Source of the DNA: Strongylocentrotus purpuratus
Lineage: Eukaryota; Echinodermata; Echinoidea; Camarodonta; Strongylocentrotidae
DNA length: 64,000 nt
Assembly (NCBI RefSeq): GCF_000002235.5
Contig: NW_022145597.1
Coordinates: 31,068,797 to 31,132,796, forward strand
Direction: 5' to 3'
A model generated the notes under the pieces. That model made no database searches and was not told the DNA's origin. It saw only the letters and a list, made by a program, of their open reading frames with translations. A program made the position numbers and the translations under genes. This document shows positions 24,845-35,100 of the stretch, piece by piece (the stretch's first letter is position 1; each line of letters opens with the position of its first letter).

Positions 24845-25160
24845 ACTGAATTGAATTTTGAATTGAATTTATTTCCACCCAACATAAAATAAAAGTGTAC
24901 AAAACGATACATGTCTAATCAATTAAGTGGAGGAATAACAAAAGTAGAAATACCTATCTAGGTTATCCCCTTAATTTAGATACAAGCAAACAAAATATAT
25001 AATATAGGGGGTTCATGGCAAAAGTAAAGCAAGAAGAGAAATATGATAGGTAGAGATTGAAGAGTGATTGAGTGTGTGCGTGGGTGTGTGTGTATGTATG
25101 TGGGTGTGCGTGCGTGTGTGTGTGTGTGTGTGTATGCGTGTGTGTATACATCATAGAGAT
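24845..25160 (-). mobile_element. Truncated non-LTR element tail plus GT microsatellite
   Basis: On the minus strand, AAATAAA is followed by degenerate TTCAATTCAA repeats, a LINE/SINE-type tail (24,845-24,880). A (GT)n microsatellite sits at about 25,070-25,147. Paralogous copy at 37,985-38,300. Confidence 0.45.
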
Positions 25161-25499
25161 CTAGATAGATATTCCAGGCTTGAGCGGCACACCCTCGGCC
25201 GAACTAAATCTAGGTACCCTCCCCCCCCCCCCCCCCAACCCCGGGCCGGGGGGCCCGAGGGCCTGAGTCCCCCCCCCCAAAAAAAAAAAAAAAAAAAACC
25301 TCACTACCATCGCTCCCCCTCCGCGACTCTCCTCCCCCTTCGCCCCATAATAACCATAAAAGGGTGGGGGCAGAATCCACCCCCTCCTTCTTTTTTGTTC
25401 CAAGTTTATATAATTTCGAACAAAGGATACCATGGGTACTGCACCTTGGGGGGGGGGGGCACGCGACCAAAATAAACATTTCCCCATAAACTATGTAGG

Positions 25500-25960
25500 G
25501 GAGACCGGGGATAATAATACACGGGGCAAATGTAACAGAGGCTTTTTGTTGTACCATAGATACTCGTCTACGTTCCTTTTATTTCACAATTTTTTTCATA
25601 AAGCTATTGCTTTGAATGCATTTTTGTATAAAATCAATTTTGTGAATGTGAGAAGGTAACACTACTTTGGAATGAAGTGTTAACCTTAATTCACCTCAAA
25701 GTTGATTCAAATTTTAATTTAACCAATTTTGAAAAGCTTTTTGGTGCCCCTTCTGACAAAATTCTTGTCATATTTAATCCTGCTCTTAAAATATGTTATA
25801 TACACTAGTAATTTCAAGAGTAGTTTACCAACTAAGATTGCATTTAAATCATTTGTCAAGACACAAAAAGAAACTGAGTATTTCCTTGCAAAAAAAAGAG
25901 AATACAAACTTTCCATCCATTAAAACAAAATAGAAATTCGATGTTCAACATTTCTCTTAT
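25500..25960 (+). mobile_element. LINE ORF2 C-terminal fragment (unit B)
   Basis: Frames at 25,729-25,923 encode KYVIYTSNFKSSLP and a Lys-rich tail ending AKKREYKLSIH. Upstream pieces include FHKAIALNAFLYKIN. These resemble the extreme C-terminus of L2/CR1-like LINE polymerases (the 'F-K-hydrophobic-HKAI..N..LYKI' and 'KYYIY..K' segments). Frames are broken; no RT core remains. Confidence 0.55.
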
Positions 25961-27019
25961 GTAGAATGTAACGTACATACATCAAATCGTATGTTTTTAG
26001 AATATACATTGAACAGTTTCTGAATATGCGTTGCCATCTCTTGCTCAAAGAATGCGCCACGGGGGATATAGTTATTACACAGCTCGAGAGTCCTCTATTG
26101 ATGTAATTGTAATGATGTATACTTTTGTTGTTATTGTTTATATGTTATTGCAATATTTAGTGATGATAGTTTAGTTATTGGATATTTTAACTTATGTATT
26201 CGCTAATGATATTTTATTATGAACATTTGATTTAAAATTTATTTTGTAGCCAAGACAGGTGTCAGTCTTCGGACTGTTTGCTCTTGGTTTTTGATGTGTT
26301 TTGATTTCAATAAATCATATATATATATTAAGCTTCATAAGGAAAAGACAACTTTAATTTGTCGGTCAAGGAATGTATTTTGGTTTTTTAATATTTCATT
26401 TCATTTCTTTTATATATTTATTCAGTTCAGAATACATAATAACATTTTTAAGGCATTGAAAGATAATTTTCATAAAGAAATAAAAGTTTATTTTAAACAG
26501 AACTGGGCCCCGTCTTATAAAATGAATTGTTATTGTAATATTTTTCAACTTCAGGTTGATGCCATTGTTAAGAATTGAACAAGAAAGTTAGTTGGTAAAA
26601 GTTTGATAAGTTTTCCTGGAAATCTTAGACAGTATTTTTATAAATTGATTTGCGAACTCAAAGGGAAATCTCGAAGCGAAAATATAAACATTTTTAGACA
26701 TTGGTATATACCCTTACATTGTGGTAACATTATCAGGGATGATTTCAATATTTCTTTCTATTTATACGTGATATAAGATATTGCTTAACCATCATACTTT
26801 GCAGTTGGGTGTGATGGTCTGAAAAATGTGAAGATTTGTGAGGTCGCAGGCGAAAATTAAATCTTTTAAAGAGGAAAAAAACCCAATTCTGATGGGGTTA
26901 TAAGCACATTCTCATAACGGAAGACTGAAAAGACCTTTGATAAGTAACATAATTATATCATCTATAAATGCTAGCGAGCGTAGCGAACGAGCTTTGGGGG
27001 AAATTGCTTCTAGTCGCTT

Positions 27020-28430
27020 GAAATTAGGGGCACTTTTAATGATGAAAAAAGGGGGATAAGACACTTATTAGAAAAGAAAAGAAGCACGTCACAAAGTACA
27101 AAGGGTTATTATCAGAGGTGCAAATGTGGCACTTCTTACACCTCAAATAAGAGGCAAACACCAGGGATGAAAAAGTGCACTTATGAGAATGAGCAATAGG
27201 CGTTTGTCGACGGAAGAGGGGCAACCATCAGATTTTTAGAGGGACATTTATAAGAGGCGAAAAGGGGATAGGTCCCTTATTAGAATGGAAAAGGGGCACG
27301 TATCATTGTTAAAAGGTCATTATCAGAGGTGAAATGGGGCACTTACCAGATATGAAAAGGGGCACTTATGAGAATGAAAAGGGGCACTTATGAGAATGAA
27401 AAGGGGCACTTATCATAAAGGAAAATGTGCATTTGTTGAAAGAAAAGAGGCACCGATCAGATTTTAATAGGGGCATTTATCGGAGGTGAAAGGGTGCTTT
27501 TATGTGAAGGGGGAATTGGCTCTTATTAATAAGAAGAAAAAGAGGCACATGTTAAAATAAACGGGGCACTTATCATAGATGAAAAGGGGTAATTATGATA
27601 AGGGGAAAGGACACGTCTCAATATAAAAGGGGGAAATGATTAAGATGAAAAGGGACGCTCATTAGAGATGAAAAGAGCACTTATCAAGTGGTAGGGCAAT
27701 TTTCAAAGTTAAATGAGTATCTCTCACATTTGAAATGGGGCAATCATCGAAGGTGAAGGGGGCACTTATCTGAAGTGAAAAGGGGTATTTTCTCGTACCT
27801 GCAAAGGGTCATTTACCAGAAACAGAAATGGAAAGGGGCTCTTATGAGAATGAAAAGAGACACTTTTCATAGGTGAAAAGGGGATTTTGTGAAAAGGGGA
27901 ACTGGTCTCTTTTTTCAAATGAGGGCACTCATCAAAAGGAAAAGGGGCACTTATCAGAAAGGAAAGGGGGCACATGAGAAAATATTAGGTGTGCTTATCC
28001 GAGTTTAAAAACGGTTAATTATTAAAAAGGGCATGGGAAATTCTTACAAAGGAAAGGGGCACCTCTAAGATTTGAATAGGGTAATTATCAGACGTGAAGG
28101 GTGCACTTATCAATGGTGAAAAGGGGCACTTCTCGTACCTGAAAAGGGGAACTTACTATAGATTAAAAAGGGCACTTATGAGAATGGAAAATGGATACTT
28201 ATTGCAATCGTAAATGGAAACTTGTCAAAATAAAAGGGATATGTGTCAAAATAAAAGGGGCACTTATCAGAGGTGAAAAGGGGAAGGGGCACTTTAACAA
28301 ATTAATAGGGGCATGTTTCAAAGTAAAAGGGACACTTGTCCTATGTTAAAAGGGGGACTGCTTACAAAGTTAAAGGGGCAATTTGGGGGTACTAGAAAGA
28401 GTGGGTGCACTGTGCCCCCTGCCCCCCTTG
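27020..28430 (+). repeat. GGGGCACTT minisatellite, 1.4 kb block
   Basis: Counterpart of 15,040-16,540 in array unit C, including local homogenised runs of GAGAATGAAAAGGGGCACTT at about 27,360-27,415. Confidence 0.8.
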
Positions 28431-30201
28431 CCCTACCCAGGAGCGCCGCCTCTGGTGCTATGTGTATCTTCATGTCATAGAATTATAAGTTTGAGGATCA
28501 AAACAATCCAGCATACTTTACATTTACATCTATTATGTTGAACCAGATATATACTTTAGTGTAACTGATATCAATAGATTCTGTGTAAGCTGCTCTGAAT
28601 GTAATAAGGCCAAGTTACAAAAATTACGTGATTCTCGTCCCCACCCGCCCGCACCGATATTTGTTATTTTCATTTTTATTTTTTTAGAAATCATAGTTAT
28701 ACTTTAAGTCAGCGTTACATCAGGAGGGTATTAAAAATTGTTTGTAATTGCCAGGTATAGAAATGTGTGCTTCTAAAATGTAAGTGTGCAGCAGTACGTA
28801 GGTTTTACACCTCGTTTAGAAAAAGAAAAGAGCCGTGCATGGGCTTATATTATAATTGCTTTGATGCTACTTTATTTTATCTTATGAATGTATTTTTTCT
28901 TATAAAAAAGGGGGAAACATCCTACATCCCCTTAGACAAGGGAACAGTTCTAGGAACATGCAGGAAAACCCAAACCAAAAGAATAGTTTCAAACTTGCTT
29001 ATGAGGAAAGGATTTTTAAATTTACTCAGGTTTGCTTGATACATATTTTACACAATATAATTATATGTGGTTGACCAGTGCACAGCTACGCATTTAAACG
29101 GATATGTCCTAGGCCACTGAAAACTAACAGGTACTAAGAGTTTTGATACAGATCTGCATGTATTATTGCGAGAATGTTTAACTTCCCTCATGTCAGTATT
29201 TAAAAGAGTATGAAACTAAAACTTGTAAAACCATGACATTTTTCTCAGTGCTGTAGCCCAAACCAAGCTTTTTTTAATTGCAATCTTTTTAAGCCGTCAT
29301 CAGAAGGCGTCGAATGTGAGGTAGCTATGCTACTGCAGTTGAATTTTGAGGTCCCATAATCATAGTCATTGACAACTAATTTTGACATCGTGCACTGTAG
29401 ATATTTTAAACATCTCTATACTAGTACTCAGTAGTTTTAAACGTTGCACATTGATTAAATAACAATCATTTGCGGCTGTGCCACTGTGTTTTGTTTGTAC
29501 ATGTAGTACATAGTCATTGACCACAGGCAAGCACTAACTTTTCGCACTGTAGTTAGTGCTTGTCTGTGGCCTGTGAAAGAGAGAGAAAATCATTCAATTT
29601 CTGATTTTTGTTTCTGATTTGACAAATCGAAGACAAACTTATGTGATAAAATATTATCTACTTTACATACATACAATATATGATCAAAAAGACTTGTCTC
29701 AGCAGCCATTTTATAAATGGCGGCCATCTTGACAAAAAAAAAAAAAATAAAAATAAAAATAACAGTAAAGGCCTCCCTCACTGATTTTTAAAGAAAGACC
29801 GGACGAGAAACACATTATTTTTTGTTTGCCCTAATGCATATCATTAATTCAATATTAATATTACAGGGTATGATATCAAACAACACAGTCACAGAAGATG
29901 TGTTTGTGATCAGAGTGAGTCAAAACCACCTCCTGAGGGCAGCACAGGGCATGAAGCCGTCTGTATCGAAGAGACAAAAGCATTGGCAGATGATATATTC
30001 AGATCGAGTGCTCTTTCTATATATTCCTTTTATACGAATTTCAGTGTAATATTATGTTTGTTTTGTTTTTGTAAAATTTCGTTTGTATGCCTCCGCAACG
30101 AAGTAGCCGCGGCGGAGGCAATAGGGACTTTTAGATTTGCACGTCGACATAGTGGACTGCTACGTGTGGCGTCCTTTTAAGGCACTGTGACGTCCTTTTA
30201 A

Positions 30202-30804
30202 AGGGCCACTCTAACCCAACTAACATAGCCTTTCAAAACATGAATACACCTCTACTTTTTAATATTCCAGCCTCTGATTTTTCAAAAAATCTCTAAATTG
30301 ACCGAAAAATGATAATAACCATCCACTTTTCACAGTTCTTACGTTTGCTGGGCTATGCCCCTCGAAAAGAGTTAATACGGTCACGTGGCCTTGATGACGA
30401 ATTTGACGTCATTGCGGGCATGTCCGATTCGACCTACAACTAAGGATCTTACATTAAAAATGACGAAATTGCCAGAAACGTATACTGGGATTATCAAGTG
30501 CATATAATTTTTCGGATAAATGTCTTTTTTGTTCCAATTAATATCATAGTTTGCCATTTTAAAGACATGTCGATGCCTAAACCACCCTCCTTTTCACCGA
30601 AGAGGCGCCTGCAGTGACGTCATAAACAGTTGCGCAATATAGCTCCGAAACTGGGCTTTTTTCTTAGCGTTCTGAGTCGTCGTTTTTAAAGCTAGATTCC
30701 AGATTTATTGATGATTTCTAAGAGAAATCATTGTCATGTTCGGAATCTCCGTCAAAATTATTATATTTGTTTTTTTCTTAGCCCGTTTTGGTTAGAGTGG
30801 CCCT
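30202..30804. mobile_element. piggyBac-like MITE with TTAA target sites
   Basis: 603 bp with inverted termini AGGGCCACTCTAACC and GGTTAGAGTGGCCCT, flanked by TTAA at 30,198-30,201 and 30,805-30,808. The matching place in unit B (about 18,015) lacks it. TTAA duplication plus GGG-type ends is the piggyBac signature. No transposase, so non-autonomous. Confidence 0.8.
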
Positions 30805-30879
30805 TTAAGGCACTGTCAGTGCCTTTAGCATATACAAAGACCGTCCTAGCCATAGGTTTAAAGGTAAGATAAATACACC

Positions 30880-32100
30880 TCTCTGCTCTCCTTTCTCTTC
30901 TCTCCATCTCACATGATCCTCATTTCTTGCATCACCTTGGTCACCCCATCTCTCTCACTCTCTTTCATTCTTTCCGTTTCTGCCTTAAGTTGTCTCTTCT
31001 GTTATCACTCGTCTTTCTCTTTTTTGTCCGCTTTCCTTGCCTCCCCCCCCCCCCCTCTCTCACTTTCTCTTTCTTTCACGCTCCTCTCTCTGCTCTCCCA
31101 TGCTCCCCCTTCTTCTCTTTCTCTCTTCATTCTTCTATTTAACCTTTTCACTTTGTTTTATTTTTGTCTCTCTCACTTTTTCTCATCACTGTGTAGTTGT
31201 TTTTCGTATTTTCCCCGCATGCCAACAATATGTTATCAATCATACACTACTGACTTTATATCATATCACAACATGTCCAAATCAGGCTATGGTTTGCATG
31301 CAACTTGATGTGATTTTATTATCAGCATTATTACCAATACTATTAGTAATTCCCCTTATACCATGCTTACAATGTTTTGTTGTTGGTACTTTTCTTTAGG
31401 AAAAAAATGAGCAAAACAGAGAGAACATTTTTAATTTGAAGCTTTTGATAAAAAGATGTAGTATTATGCTCAGGCTAGTTTTTAAGGTTTTCAACTTTCA
31501 ACCATACATAATTTGTAAACACATTTGAAAGATGTATAATGATTGGATACATGAAAGTAAAGCCAAAATATGTATTAATAATGAAAACCACTCACCATCA
31601 TTTCATTTTAGAGGGAAAACAAGGTTTAAGGATTTTAACAATACAGGAGTGATAAAGAAGATTCTACTTATAAGGAAGTTGCAAACACATGATGGAAGTT
31701 AGCAATTTCTTGCTTTTATTTCATTGTTTCTCGAGGAAGAATCGACATCAAGCGTTCCAAATGTTGTATCACGATCCCTTCCTATGTGAGAAATGAATGA
31801 AGACAATAGATTTTGTTTAAAACATAATGAGGAGTTGTGAGGAAAAGAGAATCAGAGAAAGACGGGAGAAAGGAGGAGAAAGAGAGAGACAGAGAAAAGG
31901 GGAGAGAAAGGTTGGGAGACATTAAAAAAAAAGGGGGGAGTGGGAGAAAGGGAGATAGAGAAAGGGGAGAGAGAGGGGGAGGGGGTAGAGGGGGAGGAAG
32001 GGAGACAGAGAAAGGGGAGAGAGAGGGGGAGGGGGTAGAGGGGGAGAAAGGGAGACAGAGAAAGAATGGGAAAGGGAGAGGGGGCACGGTGAGAAGAAAG
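30880..32100. repeat. CT-rich and GA-rich tracts downstream of gene C
   Basis: Paralogous to the gene B flank. The GA tract at 31,840-32,090 carries tandem GGGGGAGGGGGTAGA modules. No coding function supported. Confidence 0.7.
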
Positions 32101-35100
32101 AAGCATATAGACTTATATAATGCCACGTATATTGTATTTCTTATTAGAAGTTAATTCTGTTAATGACTCCATATTTATTACTATTGATCAATTGCAATCA
32201 TCAAAAATTCTAAAACTGATACTGCTGGAACAACCAAACTGAGAGACTTGTATCTTTTTTAATGTCAGAGTAAGAATGTAAGTGTAGGCAAACAATATTA
32301 AAATTCTCAAAAATTGCTTACTTGAGACTTGACATGTATTTAAATTGTTAAAGCAAAATACATGTAAAAGGTTAATAAGTGGTGGATTGTTTATAGTTTT
32401 GATTTGCCCAGGCTTGTCACCGCCACCCCCACCCCACCCCCAATGGCGGATCCGGAAGGCCGGGTCCCCTCCCCTGGGAAAAAAATAAGTAAAAACACGT
32501 TAATGTTGCTGTTATTTGGAGACGAATCCTCCCCTGGTGCTCAAGGGGGGCAGGGTGCCATTTTCGAGGGCAAAAAAAATATTAGTGCTCACCAGTATAA
32601 TAATATTGTTTCATGTTAATATTGTTTTAAAATTACGTACCGAGTCTAACGGCCAAGGGCATCTACACCATCGCAGATCTCTCGAACATTCTCTTCGCTG
32701 AGATCCTCTTCTCTCATCTCTGGGAACGCAGTCAGAATTTTAACGCCTAAGATGTACATGAAATTTGAAAATATGATAAAACGAGGAGGGGGGACTGGCT
32801 AGGAAAAATATTCACACACAAAAAAAATCAGGTTTAGCGTCCCCGCGCCGCCCACTCCTTTTTTTTTGTTGAGGCCGCCTGTTTTATTTTGTTTTGTTTT
32901 TTTTGTTTAAAAAAAAAAAAAAAAAAAAACATACTGTTTTTTCGGGGAAAAAATAAACATAAAAGCTAGCGGCCATCATGAAAAAAAGCCCGGCCGGATG
33001 TCTCGGAAAATGTGCCGGGCGGCTATTTTGAGAAGAAATAAAAGGGCCTTATAGCTCTTTTTAGGGGGGCCTTAAAACACTCGCTGGAGAATCTAAGGTT
33101 GTGAGTTCAATAGCCGTTAAGGCACTTACTATATGTCCCTAAGCAAGGCATTTTATTTTCATGGTTTCTCCACATTCATATGACATTTTTGTTGTTGAGT
33201 GCTACACTGTTTTGTATTTGATATGTTTTTTATAAAAAACTTATGATGAATTAAATAAACATCAATTACTTCTAAGAATGTGAGCTTTAATTTGGCTGGC
33301 TTAGAAAGGGTTCGACACTAACAGATGATGATGATGATGCTATAAATATTGATTATTATTTCCGGAATATTATTATTAATTACCATCATCATTATCATCA
33401 TTGCCATTATTGTCACTGTTATTATTCTTTTTTCATAATTATATTTCTGTGGCTATACTTACGAGCTTCTTCTGGAGAAAGATGCGGACACACGACACGT
33501 CCAATGTCGGCGACTTTCTTAACTGCATGACCGACTTTATCAACCGCATGTCTGACTTTATGAACCGCGCGCTTGAACCAGCTTTGCAAGGCCACATCAT
33601 CAGGAGATGCAACTTCCTCCGAGAGCATCATATTCAGCACTGCATGGTTGCCATAGAAACGAGATTTAATGAAAATAAAGCAAATATATATTGCTGTAGA
33701 CACATTGGCAACCAAAACAGTTTCGGCTGGTTAAGGCGAGTAACGCATTTGGAGTCAAATAGGCAAAAATGAGGGGGGGGGGGGGTGAAGGAAAGTATGT
33801 TGTGTTTGTTGAAACGCATTTAGAGTACCCTTGCATAGACATTGTGCTGTCAATATCAATAATAGTTATTTAAAGCAATTTTAAGGGGTTAATAATATCT
33901 TCTTAAAGGTACTAGGCCTATGTCCCATTTGCAATCAACATCAAATTATGAAGAACTTTGCAGAAACTATGAATATGTCACGTATGTCTTATCTGTGAGA
34001 TGTAAACGTTAGCAGTGTCATATTATTCAAATTATGCAAGGGAACCCGTTTATTTTCTAGATTTTACTGTCAGACACTATTGAGTGACTGATTGACTTCT
34101 CTTTTTTTCTTTGGTAATAACATACATAAAAATGAGCTGTAAAGGTACATGAAAATTTGTCTACATCAATAACCCACTTCTTGTAATGGCCACAATTAAA
34201 CTGATTGAACCTTTGCACAGCACAAAACGTACGTCCATTCGGTACAAGGGTCTGAAAATCAGACTATAACTAAAATGATTGCAATCACTAAAGTCGATTC
34301 GACTACTAATGCTCGTTATTTTCCCACTAAAAGAAATTTTCAAGCACCTTTCGTTTCGAGGGAAGTTCTAAATTAATATTATCTTTCAAATGCCGTTGGA
34401 AACATTAACCTTTTCATGTTTTGGCCTGCAAATTGGACATAATAAGAGGTACGTATAGTGGGGGAATCTTCGGGAAAAAAATTCGAAAGGGTAAGTTTTG
34501 AAGAGTAGATAAAACTTGTTTCGGGGAGGGGATGGAAAACCTGTGGTCATCACTTGTGTACCAATTATATTCTTACTGCCCCCCCCCCCCCCGAGTAAAA
34601 GAGAATCGTACGACAATATTATATGTTAACGAAATACGGTCTTAGTTTCACAGTTTTTCTGACAATAGCTATAGGGATTTTATGACAGTTTGTCCCTGGC
34701 TGACTTATATACTTACAAGCGTCCAATGCATCTTGCTCTTCAAAATTCTTTGCGCACACCATACTGGTTGCCACAATAGCACAGAGCACAAGACCTACTT
34801 TGATCATCATCTTGACTAGTTTAGCTTCTGTTTGTTTAAAAAAAGGAAGAACAAAGGAAACGAGAATTGGGAATTATTCAAATTTTGCTGGTTCCGCATT
34901 TCTCGAAAATGCTCGTCCTTATTATACTGCTAGAATATATAAACGAAGAATTGAATAGAATAGCATTTTTTTATTTTCAAATTTTCCCCCATGTATTAAC
35001 GCTGAAGAAATCGCGTTTCGAATGGTGAAAATGCAAATTTTGCATGACTTTAATTTATAATAAAAGAAGCCTATCCCGTTAGGATTCTTTTGTATTAGAA

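Larger units (their letters stand above)
14062..26225. repeat. Centrocin array unit B (about 12.2 kb)
   Basis: The boundary sequence TTTGATTTAAA...CAAGACAGGTGTCAG occurs at 14,062, 26,226 and 39,975 in the same orientation. Between the first two are, in order, a GGGGCACTT minisatellite, an unrecognised flank, CT/GA-rich tracts, gene B and its upstream flank with a LINE fragment. Confidence 0.7.

Noticed and set aside
34619..34810. 63-residue peptide gene reading past the signal exon of gene C
   Set aside because: The frame continues through a conserved GTAAG donor into intron; spliced product matches genes A and B.
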